Positions 1-9,088 of a DNA stretch of 64,000 nucleotides are shown here, one piece after another (position 1 is the first letter of the stretch; every line of letters starts with the position of its first letter). The stretch is taken from positions 372,001 to 436,000 of the forward strand of contig NZ_MZNT01000003.1 in NCBI RefSeq assembly GCF_002042965.1, read 5' to 3'. Source of the DNA: Paenibacillus sp. 32352 (lineage in GTDB: Bacteria; Bacillota; Bacilli; Paenibacillales; NBRC-103111). The notes below the pieces were generated by a model. The model was given only the letters and a program-made list of their open reading frames with translations, was not told the DNA's origin and did no database searches. The translations under genes were made by a program, and so were the position numbers.

Positions 1-316
1 GGTCGCTATGATCGTTAACAAAAAAGACTTGTACATTTCAGCGAACATTGAAGAAGGAGATATTAACCGAGTGAAGGTCGGGCAAACGGTTGAATTCACG
101 GTTGATACTTTCCCTGGGGCCAAATTGACAGGAAAGGTTAAAGAAATCGGTGAAGCGACAGCAGCCACCTTCTCCCTTCTGCCTGCTACAAACACCAGCG
201 GGAACTTTACCAAGGTAACCCAGCGCATACCGATCAAGATTTCCATCGACAGCCAGGATGGACTCTCGTTAGCTCCGGGTATGAGTACTACTATTAAAAT
301 TCATTTGAAGGGGTAA
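1..316 (+). CDS. EmrA/HlyD-family efflux adaptor, C-terminal end only
   Basis: The reading frame is open at the left edge of the window, so this is the last ~105 residues of a longer gene; the ATG at 8 is probably internal. The visible part has the EmrA-type C-terminal beta-barrel pattern: 'YISANIEEGDINRVKVGQ', then a segment reading FSLLPATNTSGNFTKVTQR, then a pro-gly turn 'LAPGMST'. In the family this membrane-fusion protein links an EmrB-type inner-membrane transporter to the cell exterior; in a Gram-positive cell it would sit on the outer face of the membrane. It is followed 12 bp later by a second adaptor and then by the matching DHA2 transporter, so the group is almost certainly one operon. 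Family assignment is firm; substrate is unknown. Confidence 0.88.
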   Translation, partial: VAMIVNKKDLYISANIEEGDINRVKVGQTVEFTVDTFPGAKLTGKVKEIGEATAATFSLLPATNTSGNFTKVTQRIPIKISIDSQDGLSLAPGMSTTIKIHLKG

Positions 317-328
317 GGGAAATCAGCC

Positions 329-1648
329 ATGAGAAAAAAACAGATGACATGGATCCCGGCGATCCTTTCATTAGCCGTTGCATTTGCACTTCCTGGATGC
401 GGGGATGTTAACGGCAAGGCCAATGCGGCTCAAGAAATATCGGTTAAAGCGATCAAACTGGGCCAGAACGTGGATTCCGGATTGAGCGGCAAAATTATTC
501 CTGACCAAGAGGTTAAGGTGGTTTCCAAAGGCAGCGGCAAGGTAGCGAACGTTACGGTAGACGAGGGAGCCGTTGTCAAAAAAGGCGACGTGCTTGTCCA
601 ACTGGAAACCGACGATTTGACGCAGCAGGTCAAGCAAGCTGAAGCGGCTCTGGTCGCATCCCAGGCAAAGCTCGCCGATACGCAGGCAGGCGCCAGAACG
701 CAAGAGATTCAAGGGCTCGAAAGTGCCGTGCAGGCAGCCCAAGCTTCTCTCGAGCAGGTGAATGCGGCTGTTGACCAGGCTAAAGCGGCCTTCGACTTAT
801 CGCAAAAAACATATAATCGGCTAAGAAATATGTACGACAGCACTAATACCGTTACTAAAGAGGATATGGATAAAGGGACGTTCGATTACGAAAAATCAAA
901 AGCGGCCTACGATCAAACCGTAGCCCAGCAAGCTGCGGCGCAAGCGCAGGTATCTGCCGCCCAATCCAAGCTGGATCTGGCCAAAAGCGGCGCTACCGGC
1001 AATACGATTGAAGCGCTGCAAGCGGACGTGAACCGCACAAGTGCCGGCGTGGAGCTGGCTAACAGCGCATTGGCGAATGCCACCATTTCTTCGCCTATCG
1101 ACGGCATTGTTGTCAAGCGCAGCATTCAGCCTGGGGAAATGGCTCAGCCGGGCGTAGCCCTGCTTACGGTCGTTAAAATGAACCCGGTTCAAGTGGAACT
1201 AAGCGTTCCCGAAGCGCAAATCGGCAAAATGAAATCCGGGTCCGACGTCGAAGTGAAGGTTGCCAATGTGCCTAATAAATCGTTCGCAGGCAAAATTTCT
1301 TTTGTAAGTCCTGTATCGAACGCCAACAGTACAACGTTCCCTGTGAAAGTAACCATCGATAACACCGAAGGCTTGCTGATGGCGGGAATGCTGGCTGAAG
1401 TTCACATGAAGGATACCGAGCAAAAGAACGGCCTGGAAGTTCCGAAATCGGCTCTGATTAAAAAAGATAACAAAACCTTCGTCTACGCTGTTCAAGACGG
1501 TACAGCCAAGCTGGTTGAAGTGAATACAACCGACAAAAATGCGGATTGGGTTTATGTAAAAGATAATGCAACCCTAAAGGCGAATGCACAAATTATCATC
1601 AATCCAACAGATCAATTGGCGGACGGCAGTAAGGTGAAAGTGGAATAG
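329..1648 (+). CDS. Efflux adaptor lipoprotein (membrane fusion protein, RND/HlyD type)
   Basis: 439 residues. An N-terminal signal ends in a lipobox (ALPGC), so the protein is predicted to be lipid-anchored at the outer face of the membrane. It has the order expected of a membrane-fusion protein: a biotinyl-lipoyl half motif (VTVDEGAVVKKGDVLVQLE, residues ~72-90), a long Ala/Gln-rich coiled-coil hairpin (~95-245), the second lipoyl half (ATISSPIDGIVVKRSI) and a C-terminal beta-barrel with 'VPKSALI'. It differs in type from the EmrA-like adaptor just upstream, so this operon carries two adaptors for one transporter. The ATG at 329 follows a GGGGTAAGG ribosome site. Likely works with the MFS transporter 11 bp downstream; substrate unknown. 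Confidence 0.9.
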   Translation: MRKKQMTWIPAILSLAVAFALPGCGDVNGKANAAQEISVKAIKLGQNVDSGLSGKIIPDQEVKVVSKGSGKVANVTVDEGAVVKKGDVLVQLETDDLTQQVKQAEAALVASQAKLADTQAGARTQEIQGLESAVQAAQASLEQVNAAVDQAKAAFDLSQKTYNRLRNMYDSTNTVTKEDMDKGTFDYEKSKAAYDQTVAQQAAAQAQVSAAQSKLDLAKSGATGNTIEALQADVNRTSAGVELANSALANATISSPIDGIVVKRSIQPGEMAQPGVALLTVVKMNPVQVELSVPEAQIGKMKSGSDVEVKVANVPNKSFAGKISFVSPVSNANSTTFPVKVTIDNTEGLLMAGMLAEVHMKDTEQKNGLEVPKSALIKKDNKTFVYAVQDGTAKLVEVNTTDKNADWVYVKDNATLKANAQIIINPTDQLADGSKVKVE

Positions 1649-1659
1649 GGGGCATTACC

Positions 1660-3306
1660 GTGGCTGAAAAGTCTCAACACACACAAGCTCCTCTAGCGGA
1701 TCAGAACCAAGAAGCCAGCTTCTGGCTGCCGCTGATCGCTATTATTCTGGCAACCTTCGTATCGGTGCTCAGCAGCAGCTTGGTCAACGTAGCCCTGCCT
1801 AAGCTGTCTACCGTATTCGGAGTTCCCACGACGACGATCCAATGGGTGGTTACGGGATTTATGCTGGCTTCGGCCGTTGTTATCCCGGCGAGCGGCTTCC
1901 TGTCAGCCCGTTTTGGAAGCAAGAAGCTGCTTGTTATTTCCGTTATAGGCTTTACGATCGGATCGTTCCTGTGCGGAGTCGCATGGAATGATTCGAGCTT
2001 GATCGCTTTCCGGATCTTTCAAGGCTTGACCGGCGGCTTCATCATGCCTGTCGGGATGACGGTCATGTATACGATTGTTCCACGGCATCAGATCGGCCTT
2101 GCAATGGGAATCTGGGGGGTCGCCGCCATGGTTGCCCCTGCGCTCGGTCCGACTCTCGGGGGCTATCTGGTTCAGTATTACAGCTGGAGAACGCTGTTCT
2201 TTCTTAATGTGCCGATCGGCATTATTGCAGCTATCGCATGTTATGTATTATTGAGGGAAAGCCCGACGAATCCGAAGCTGAAGTTCGATATATGGGGAGC
2301 TGTCTTTTCGGTCACCTTCTTCGGAACGCTTCTGCTGGCACTCAGTAAAGGCCAAACGGAAGGCTGGACTTCGCTTTATATTGTCAGTTTGTTCTATATT
2401 TCCGCTGTGAGCCTGGCGCTGCTCCTTTGGGTTGAATTGACTACAGATCAGCCGCTGCTGGATTTAAGAATATTTAAAAATCTTAAATTCTCGGCGAGTA
2501 CGCTGACATCGGGTCTTGTCATGATGGCCATGATGGGCGGTACGTTTCTGATGCCGATTTACCTGCAGAACGTTCAGGGGATGACGGCCATGGACTCGGG
2601 GATTCTATTGCTTCCGCAATCGGTTGCGATGGCATTGATGATGCCCATCAGCGGTAAGCTGCTGACGAAGCTCGGTATTTTGCCGCTGGGTATTGTAGGT
2701 CTGTTGATTCTTGGTGTTACCACCTATGAGCTTCATAGGCTGACCGCCGATACGGCGCATATATGGATTAACGTATTGCTAACGATCCGCGGACTCGGTA
2801 TCGGTCTTTGCATGATGCCTATTTCGACAGTAGGTATGGGAGCTGTGCCTAAAGAACAGATCAATAACGCATCCCCGTTATCCAACGTATTCCGTCAGGT
2901 TATGTCATCCATGGGGATCGCGATATTGACTACCATTATGAGCACACGCCAAACGTTTCATAATTTCCGGATTTCCGAGAACGTTCCGAGCACTTCGGAG
3001 GCGGCCAGCAGTGTGGTTTCCATGCTCTCCGGCGCGTTAACACAGGGCGGAGTGGATTCGGCAACGGCCAGCGGCACCGCGTTGACCTATATTGCCGGCT
3101 TCATTCAGAAGGAAGCCTTGGTTCGAGGTATTGCAGATACCTTCTATATTTCGGCAATTCCGGCATTTATATGCATTCCGCTAGTCTTTTTACTAAGAGA
3201 CAAGAAGAAGACTCAAGAGCAGTCTGCTCCGGCTAAAGCTCCGGAAGAAGCGTCATCCGGCAAGCCGGCTTCAGCGGCGATTCAAGCAGAACCTGTCAAA
3301 GCTTAA
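1660..3306 (+). CDS. DHA2-family (EmrB/QacA-type) 14-TM major facilitator exporter
   Basis: 548 residues, GTG start behind a GGGGGC box. Hydrophobicity suggests 14 membrane helices, as in EmrB/QacA drug:proton antiporters. The first helix carries 'SSSLVNVALPKL', motif A is present as 'GFLSARFGSKKLL', and motif C-like 'GPTLGGYLVQYYSW' lies in helix 5. The C-terminal tail (~515-548) is soluble and rich in Lys, Ala and Pro. Members export hydrophobic drugs, bile salts or lipids using the proton gradient. Placement after two adaptor genes and before a secreted Ig-like protein suggests an export complex reaching beyond the membrane rather than a solitary pump. Family call firm, substrate not predictable from the sequence. 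Confidence 0.92.
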   Translation: MAEKSQHTQAPLADQNQEASFWLPLIAIILATFVSVLSSSLVNVALPKLSTVFGVPTTTIQWVVTGFMLASAVVIPASGFLSARFGSKKLLVISVIGFTIGSFLCGVAWNDSSLIAFRIFQGLTGGFIMPVGMTVMYTIVPRHQIGLAMGIWGVAAMVAPALGPTLGGYLVQYYSWRTLFFLNVPIGIIAAIACYVLLRESPTNPKLKFDIWGAVFSVTFFGTLLLALSKGQTEGWTSLYIVSLFYISAVSLALLLWVELTTDQPLLDLRIFKNLKFSASTLTSGLVMMAMMGGTFLMPIYLQNVQGMTAMDSGILLLPQSVAMALMMPISGKLLTKLGILPLGIVGLLILGVTTYELHRLTADTAHIWINVLLTIRGLGIGLCMMPISTVGMGAVPKEQINNASPLSNVFRQVMSSMGIAILTTIMSTRQTFHNFRISENVPSTSEAASSVVSMLSGALTQGGVDSATASGTALTYIAGFIQKEALVRGIADTFYISAIPAFICIPLVFLLRDKKKTQEQSAPAKAPEEASSGKPASAAIQAEPVKA

Positions 3307-3346
3307 TCATTACTTAAATTTAGCAAAATTCTGGAGGAAACAATCA

Positions 3347-5107
3347 ATGAAAAACGTATGGGGAAAAACAGCATTGGCGTTCACCTTAGTTATGTCCACA
3401 GCATCGATGCCTATTGCTTCCGTATGGGCCGATGAAGCGGGTCAAGTCTCCGTCGTGAATGCGCCTGTCTATCAGCAGCTGACCGATTCGCTTCGCGTAC
3501 AGGTCAAAAGCGTGCTGAACGAGAAAACATCGGACGGCGTCAATATCGGGGTCGTTGTCAATCTGAAAAATGACAGCTCCGTTTCCAAGCGTGTACCGGA
3601 TTACGAGCTTCGCGTCAAAACGGAAGACGGTACCGTATATACATTGGTGGGCAGCTCCACGAATGTCCACTCGGCACTTCCTAATTCGGAAGCCGAGCTG
3701 AGCTACATGATTAAGCTCGACAACAAAGATGCCGTCGGCTTATCTGAGCTGCAATGGGTCGACGTGGACTGGAATGTATACCCTAAAACGGAAACGACGG
3801 TCCTGGCGGTTCCTATTTCCGGATTAAGCTGGGCAGGCGCCGATGCGGTGATTACCGATCCGTCCGCAATCAAAAATTGGGGCGACGCCTTCACCATAGC
3901 ATCCAGCAATCTTCCTTTGACTTATACTCCTGTCGATATGGATAAACAAAATAATGGCCAAAAAACAGCTTATGTCGTTAAGCTGATGGTTGAGAACAAA
4001 GGCGCCTCTACCGTGACGGTCCCTGACCTAGTATTGGAAGGGAAAGACGGAACCTCCTCCTTCCAGGGGAAACAGGTTGAACAGACCAAAGTGACAGTGG
4101 AACCAAATGAGAAGAAATACGTTCATTATGCTATTGAAACCAATCAAGATACGATCTTGAAGACGATCAATGTTCTGACGCCGGAAAGCTTTGTACAGAC
4201 CGACGCCAAAGGACAAAGCACAGCCGTCAGCTATACGGTCGGACGTATTCAAATCGTGCTGCCGGAAGGCGGCAAAGTACCGTCCGCCCTGCAGCCGTTC
4301 AATTATACCTATAACACGAAAATCGCATTCGATACGCTGAGCAAAGCGGTCAATTCCGATGTCGATGTTTCCTTGGTTGAGCTGACCATGCATGAAAACC
4401 AGGGCATCGGCTACAAAACGGCCATTGCCAAATTCAAGTTAACGAATAACAGCGATTCTCCAATTCCTGTACCGGCATTTGGGGCCGAGTTGAACACCGC
4501 TCAGGGAGTAAGCTACGCTGGCAGCAGACAAATCAATCCGCCGAAGCAGCTTATGCCTAAGCTGTCCCACATCGTAAGCTACTCCTTCATCGTTCCGAAC
4601 ACAGAAGAGGGACAAACGATGGTTCTTAAGCTTTCCGATACGCAAACGGCAGCTCCGTACAAATCGGCTATTGCAGCCTTGAACGTGACAATGCAGCCGC
4701 TCGCTCAGCCTGAGGATGTCCTGTCCTTCTATCCGTTCCAAGTGAAGGTGGATAGCTGGAATATCCAAGCTTATACGAACCTGGCGACAGCTACGATGCC
4801 TCAAGTCACCTACGGCTACAAGCTGAAAATGAACTTGGATATCAAGCAAACGGACAATGTCGTAGTCGATCAAGATTTCTCCAAAATGAAGGTAGCCCTG
4901 GTCGATTCCGCAGGCCGTACTTTGGCAGAAAACGATTTGGCGTTTACAGACAGCGGCGGTATCAACAAATTGGTATCCGGCGAAGTGATCGTAGACTTTA
5001 ATAAAGTACGTTCGGATTATCAGGATACCAACCTGACCATCCAAATGTACGAAGCCATTCAAACCGAGTTCGGCGAAGCCAAACGTCTGGTCGCTGTATT
5101 TAAATAA
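3347..5107 (+). CDS. Secreted protein with repeated Ig-like beta domains, linked to efflux operon
   Basis: 586 residues; signal peptide of about 28 residues ending near 'ASVWADE'. I do not recognise a named family. The mature protein repeats a beta-sandwich pattern about three times: an opening strand of the form 'VVNLKNDSS', 'VVKLMVENKG', 'IAKFKLTNNSD', then a VPD/VPA turn, and a closing strand with Ser-Tyr. This pattern resembles DUF4352-like extracellular Ig domains. It starts 40 bp after the transporter with an AGGAGG-like site (CTGGAGGAAAC) and looks cotranscribed. A secreted partner could be cargo, an envelope extension of the pump, or a binding protein; the sequence does not decide. 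Confidence 0.8.
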   Translation: MKNVWGKTALAFTLVMSTASMPIASVWADEAGQVSVVNAPVYQQLTDSLRVQVKSVLNEKTSDGVNIGVVVNLKNDSSVSKRVPDYELRVKTEDGTVYTLVGSSTNVHSALPNSEAELSYMIKLDNKDAVGLSELQWVDVDWNVYPKTETTVLAVPISGLSWAGADAVITDPSAIKNWGDAFTIASSNLPLTYTPVDMDKQNNGQKTAYVVKLMVENKGASTVTVPDLVLEGKDGTSSFQGKQVEQTKVTVEPNEKKYVHYAIETNQDTILKTINVLTPESFVQTDAKGQSTAVSYTVGRIQIVLPEGGKVPSALQPFNYTYNTKIAFDTLSKAVNSDVDVSLVELTMHENQGIGYKTAIAKFKLTNNSDSPIPVPAFGAELNTAQGVSYAGSRQINPPKQLMPKLSHIVSYSFIVPNTEEGQTMVLKLSDTQTAAPYKSAIAALNVTMQPLAQPEDVLSFYPFQVKVDSWNIQAYTNLATATMPQVTYGYKLKMNLDIKQTDNVVVDQDFSKMKVALVDSAGRTLAENDLAFTDSGGINKLVSGEVIVDFNKVRSDYQDTNLTIQMYEAIQTEFGEAKRLVAVFK

Positions 5108-5181
5108 GTTGAGACTTGTCCCGCGTTTCCAGTTGATGGAGGCGCGGGATTTACATTGATGGTATGAAGAGGAGCCCAGAA

Positions 5182-5613
5182 ATGGAGACAGAACAAGCAG
5201 TACTGGAGCAAATGGAAGAGACATCCAGGCGTATCATGAGAAAACTGGTTTCCTACGGTAAGTATGTGGACCGCCGTTTTTCCGGTTCCCAGGTGAGTGC
5301 TCTTCAAACTATTGAATTTTACGGATCGTTAAAGGTATCGCAATTGGCGGAATGCTTATCGCTATCGTCGAGCGCGGTTACTTTGCTGTGCGATAAACTG
5401 ATTCATAACGGATACCTTCAAAGAGAGCGCAGCTTGGATGACCGGAGAGTCGTCTGTCTGGTCATTACACCGTCAGGCAAGGAGATGCTGCAGCAGCTGC
5501 TGGATAAAGAAAAAGAAGTAATCAGCCGCTGGCTGACAGGAATATCTCTGGATGAAATGAAGCAGTTTAGCAATACGTTACATCGGATTAGGGAGAACGT
5601 AAAAAAATTGTAA
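5182..5613 (+). CDS. MarR-family transcriptional regulator
   Basis: 143 residues from the ATG at 5182, preferred over the ATG at 5164 because an AAGAGGAG ribosome site (5167-5174) lies 7 bp before it. The winged helix-turn-helix is visible as 'LKVSQLAECLSLSSSAVTLLCDKL', followed by the conserved wing 'RSLDDRRVVCLVITPSGKEML'. MarR proteins are dimeric repressors that release DNA on binding small phenolic or oxidised ligands and often control adjacent efflux genes. Its unusual place at the end of the efflux operon would allow autoregulation with the pump. A long palindrome lies 64 bp downstream, ahead of the next gene, and could be one of its operators. Confidence 0.9.
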   Translation: METEQAVLEQMEETSRRIMRKLVSYGKYVDRRFSGSQVSALQTIEFYGSLKVSQLAECLSLSSSAVTLLCDKLIHNGYLQRERSLDDRRVVCLVITPSGKEMLQQLLDKEKEVISRWLTGISLDEMKQFSNTLHRIRENVKKL

Positions 5614-5677
5614 AGGATGTTCATAAAACATTCACGAAGTTTTTCAGAAAGGTCATTCACAAACAAGTTTAATTATG

Positions 5678-5716
5678 ATATATTTCGTGTAGAAATATTT
5701 CCTATACGAAATATAT
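5678..5716. promoter_or_regulatory. Long palindrome, candidate MarR operator
   Basis: Arms of 15 bp at 5678-5692 and 5702-5716 are inverted copies with a single mismatch, separated by a 9-bp AT-rich spacer that is itself nearly symmetrical. The core is TTTCGTGTAG / CTATACGAAA. It lies between the MarR gene and the secreted repeat protein, 28 bp before the latter's start, where a repressor would block transcription. Binding by MarR is inference. Confidence 0.55.
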
Positions 5717-5743
5717 AGAAATAGAAGGAATGGAGAGAGATCT

Positions 5744-7087
5744 ATGAATACCAAACGTTTTGCAAAACAAACCATTACAGGTGGGGTGGCAGCTGCTTTG
5801 CTGCTGGGAAGCTTTGCTTACGCTCCACAAGTAAAACCGGCTTATGCGGCTGAAGTACAGCAGACTGCAGCAGCCAGCTCGCCGATTATTGCGAACTACC
5901 TTCGCAACCTGGCTACTTACACATCTTGGGTGGCAGACAAAAATACGGATGATGTGGAATCCGACTTATTCTCGGGCAAAACGCTGATTGAATCTTCCGG
6001 ATTGCCTGCATCGGAATTAAGAGATCGACTGATTAACAATTTTAATTCGTACGTAAACAGCAACGCTCCAGCTGGTCTTTCTTCCGAGGAAATTCAAAGA
6101 ATCTGTGAGGAGGGGGCTCGTCAAATCGGCGAAGCCATATCTCAACCCGGCTACCAGCCTAATGACTCTCAAGCAAGTGTGAACTTGAAAGCCGTAATTC
6201 AACAACGCCTGAATTCTCTTGCTGCTGACGTTGCATTAATTGCAAACGATGATATTGAAAACATCGACTCCAAATTGGAATCCGGTTCGACATTAGCAAT
6301 TGCTTCAGGACTAACCCAAGCGGTTCTCATCGATTCCTTACGCGATCTGATGTATGCATCTATTGATAGTGCGGTTGGCCAAATTCCTGTTGATCCTGAG
6401 AAAGTACGGCAAGCTAAAGAAGACGCACTTCGCCAGCTTCGTACGGCTATTACAACTCCGGGTGGATACCATACAAGCAATGTATCAAGTGAAGTGAACC
6501 TTAATGATATAGTAAACAACCGCATTTCGTTTATCATTAGCGATGCAGCTACCATTGCTGACAAAAATTACAATGATGTTGTGGAAGAACTTCAATCGGG
6601 CCGTACTTTGGCACAGGCTGTAGGGATAACTCAATCGGACCTGTCCGTTGCGCTAAACAATATCGTACAGAAAGAAATTGACTCTGCTGCTGATCAAAAT
6701 GCAATCGACCCTGAACTTGTAACTAAAGCGAAAAATGATGCAGCTGCCAAAATCGGCAATATTTTGTCCCAAGAAGGTTATACAGGAAGCAGCAATACAG
6801 CTTCGACCAACATCACTTCGAAGGTTGATGAAAGACTGAAATTAATCGTTAGTGAAGCAGCTACTCTTGCGGATAAAGAAACTTATGAAGTTCAAGACCT
6901 GGTTGATCAAGGTGCAAGTCTTGCAACAGCTACAGGAATTCCCGGTATGGATTTGTTTGAACGTCTTATGACACCTATCAACCAATTTATTGACGGATTG
7001 TCTTCGGATGCCGATGTTGTGGCAGCAGCAAAAGCTAAAGCAGCTGAACAAGTAAGAACCTGGGTTAATTTTGGTTTCAATAATTAA
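5744..7087 (+). CDS. Secreted helical protein with four ~100-residue repeats
   Basis: 447 residues with a clear signal peptide (cleavage near 'KPAYAAEV'). I recognise no named family. The mature protein is made of four related alpha-helical units (~49-140, 143-245, 247-350, 351-447). Each has 'ADK' or 'ANDD', then 'DV/VES/EL-x-SG-x-(T/S)L-A-x-A-(S/V)G', then 'DP-E-V-x-(Q/A)AK-x-(D/K)A', ending in a 'GY' turn before the next unit. The A+T-richer codon use differs mildly from the efflux operon. Start ATG follows AGAAGGAATGGAGAGAG. It stands alone between a palindrome and a strong terminator, so it is probably monocistronic. The repeats suggest a surface or matrix protein; function unknown. Confidence 0.8.
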   Translation: MNTKRFAKQTITGGVAAALLLGSFAYAPQVKPAYAAEVQQTAAASSPIIANYLRNLATYTSWVADKNTDDVESDLFSGKTLIESSGLPASELRDRLINNFNSYVNSNAPAGLSSEEIQRICEEGARQIGEAISQPGYQPNDSQASVNLKAVIQQRLNSLAADVALIANDDIENIDSKLESGSTLAIASGLTQAVLIDSLRDLMYASIDSAVGQIPVDPEKVRQAKEDALRQLRTAITTPGGYHTSNVSSEVNLNDIVNNRISFIISDAATIADKNYNDVVEELQSGRTLAQAVGITQSDLSVALNNIVQKEIDSAADQNAIDPELVTKAKNDAAAKIGNILSQEGYTGSSNTASTNITSKVDERLKLIVSEAATLADKETYEVQDLVDQGASLATATGIPGMDLFERLMTPINQFIDGLSSDADVVAAAKAKAAEQVRTWVNFGFNN

Positions 7088-7112
7088 TCTTTCCCCCTCT
7101 ATAAATAATGAG

Positions 7113-7145
7113 AAGCGCAAAGGCAAAAAAGCCTTTGCGCTTTTT
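7113..7145 (+). terminator. Rho-independent terminator
   Basis: A perfect 12-bp stem (AAGCGCAAAGGC with its complement), A6 loop and T5 tail lie 25 bp after the repeat-protein stop codon. Confidence 0.9.
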
Positions 7146-7285
7146 ATATCTGTTCAAATTGAAGGTTTTGAAAGAAGAAATCAAGGAAATGATTGAAATT
7201 GTCATATTAAACCCCTATAATTATCGACATAACCATCAAAACGGAATGGTCATCAAGTAGATTGGCATTTGGAGTGAAGTGGAAA

Positions 7286-8080
7286 ATGGGCGATCAGGAT
7301 TTGTCCAAGGGCGAAGAAAGACGCAGTAAAATTTTAACGGTTTTGAAAACGCAGGGAAGAATCACGATTCAGGATATTATGGACAAGTTCGGCTGTTCCG
7401 AAGCGACGGCTCGCCGTGACCTTGATTATTTGGTAAAGACGGAAGCGGTTATCCGAACGATTGGAGGTGCGCAATTCGAAGGCATATCCGGAATGCGGGA
7501 AGCCTCCTTTCACGAGAAGAGGCAGCTTCTGTGGGTAGAGAAGGAAATCATTGCGGCCAAGGCCGCCTCGCTGATCGAGGAAGGCGATGTCATAGGCCTT
7601 ACAGGCGGAACGACGACTTATTTGATTGCCAAAGAGATCAAGACGAGAAGGAATATTACCGTCGTGACCAACGCGGTAAATATTGCCATGGAGCTTGCCG
7701 ACAGCGACGGAGTGCAGGTAGTTCTTACCGGAGGCGTTATGCGCAAAAACAGCTTTGAGCTGTGCGGCCCTTTAGCGGAAAAAATAGTCGAAGGCTTGAA
7801 TCTCGGTAAAATGTTCATGGGTGCGGATGGGCTTGCCCTGGAGCAGGGAGTGACCACCTATTCCGAACTGGAAGCGCAGATCGCCAGGCTGCTGATCCAG
7901 AGGTCCGTCAAAACATATGCTGTGGTCGATCATTCGAAGATTGGGAAGGCGTCTTTGTTCGGTATTGTACCGTTGTCGTCTTTGGACGGCTGCATAACGG
8001 ATGCACCCTTAAGTGCGGAGCTGGCCGCTGCGCTGGACCAGGCTGGCATTGAAGTGTATATTGCAGACTCTCGGAGCTGA
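7286..8080 (+). CDS. DeoR-family transcriptional regulator
   Basis: 264 residues from ATG 7286; TTG 7262 and GTG 7274 are possible in-frame alternatives, but a GGAG lies 11 bp before 7286. The N-terminal DeoR helix-turn-helix is plain ('GRITIQDIMDKFGCSEATAR RDL' region), followed by the sugar-phosphate sensing domain with the conserved 'GLTGGTTTYLIAKEI', 'VVTNAVNIAMEL' and 'GADGL' motifs. DeoR proteins repress sugar-catabolic genes and are released by phosphorylated sugars. The next gene, 30 bp on, is a ROK sugar kinase, so the regulator probably senses that kinase's product or its pathway intermediate. Family call firm; effector unknown. Confidence 0.9.
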   Translation: MGDQDLSKGEERRSKILTVLKTQGRITIQDIMDKFGCSEATARRDLDYLVKTEAVIRTIGGAQFEGISGMREASFHEKRQLLWVEKEIIAAKAASLIEEGDVIGLTGGTTTYLIAKEIKTRRNITVVTNAVNIAMELADSDGVQVVLTGGVMRKNSFELCGPLAEKIVEGLNLGKMFMGADGLALEQGVTTYSELEAQIARLLIQRSVKTYAVVDHSKIGKASLFGIVPLSSLDGCITDAPLSAELAAALDQAGIEVYIADSRS

Positions 8081-8110
8081 AGCATAAAAGGAAGGGATTG
8101 GGGAGAGATC

Positions 8111-9088
8111 ATGGGGTTCACGATAGGAATGGATATCGGCGGAACGAACATCGTATGCGGATTGGTCGATTCGGACGGCAAGCTGTTAAATAAAATCAAG
8201 CGGCCTACGGAAGCGGGGCTTGGAAGCGGATACGTCTTTGATAAAATCAGCGGGATGGTGAATGAGCTTCTTGCCGCAGCAGGAATCACTCATAGCGATG
8301 TGAGTGCGATTGGTGTCGGCACCCCCGGTTTTATAGATCCGGAGAAAGGCATTACCCTATTCGCCAGCAATTTGAAGTGGACCCAGGTGCCGACAGCCGA
8401 AGAAATTCGCAGACGTACCGGGATACCCACCTATATCGATAACGACGTCAGAATGTATGTCTACGGTGAGGCTGTTGCCGGCGCAGCAAGAGGCTACGAC
8501 CATGTACTGGGCATAACGATCGGAACCGGCTTGGCGGCTGCCGTGGTGAATCAGGGGCAATTGTATTACGGGAGCGGTTATATGGCAGGGGAGCTCGGAC
8601 ATATTCCTTTCCCGGAAATTCCTTATGACTGCGGTTGCGGTCTGCACGGTTGTCTGGAAACCGTCGTTTCCGCAACCGGGATCGCCCGTCAGGCAAAGGA
8701 TCAGCTTGCGGCCGGCCGTGACAGCGTAATGAGAGAGTGGATGGACGCGGATCCGGGCTCAAGCCTCACCGCAGCGGATGTCTCCAAAGCCTATGATGCT
8801 GAAGACCCGCTTGCCGTGGAGATTATGAACTATACCGGAAGGCTGCTTGGCAAGGGCTTAGCGGCGGCAGTTACTTTGTACAGTCCAGACATGATAGTCA
8901 TCGGCGGGGGAGCTGCATTAGCCGGAGAGCGGTTGTTCGCACCGATGCGAGAGCAGCTGCAGAACTCGGTCTATTCGGGATATTGGGAGCGGCTGACGAT
9001 CGCGCAGGCGCAAATGATTGATGATGCGGGGATCGTCGGAAGCGCTATGGCAGCCGGACAGCGGCTTAAGCAGGCAAGCACAGTGTAA
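8111..9088 (+). CDS. ROK-family sugar kinase
   Basis: 325 residues, of normal ROK length. The ATP phosphate-binding motif is 'GMDIGGTN' near the N-terminus, the second phosphate motif is 'GITIGTGLAAAVV', and the structural zinc motif is 'CGCGLHGCLE'. A 'VIGGGAAL' adenosine motif lies near the C-terminus. ROK kinases phosphorylate glucose, fructose, N-acetylglucosamine or N-acetylmannosamine in the cytoplasm. The start is supported by GGGGAGAG 6 bp upstream. Cotranscription with the preceding DeoR gene is likely. Without transport genes nearby the substrate cannot be named. Confidence 0.9.
   Translation: MGFTIGMDIGGTNIVCGLVDSDGKLLNKIKRPTEAGLGSGYVFDKISGMVNELLAAAGITHSDVSAIGVGTPGFIDPEKGITLFASNLKWTQVPTAEEIRRRTGIPTYIDNDVRMYVYGEAVAGAARGYDHVLGITIGTGLAAAVVNQGQLYYGSGYMAGELGHIPFPEIPYDCGCGLHGCLETVVSATGIARQAKDQLAAGRDSVMREWMDADPGSSLTAADVSKAYDAEDPLAVEIMNYTGRLLGKGLAAAVTLYSPDMIVIGGGAALAGERLFAPMREQLQNSVYSGYWERLTIAQAQMIDDAGIVGSAMAAGQRLKQASTV

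Noticed and set aside
4439..5224. 261-codon minus-strand open frame
   Set aside because: Lies antisense to the secreted Ig-like gene and the MarR start, with no ribosome site or recognisable domain; a coding shadow.
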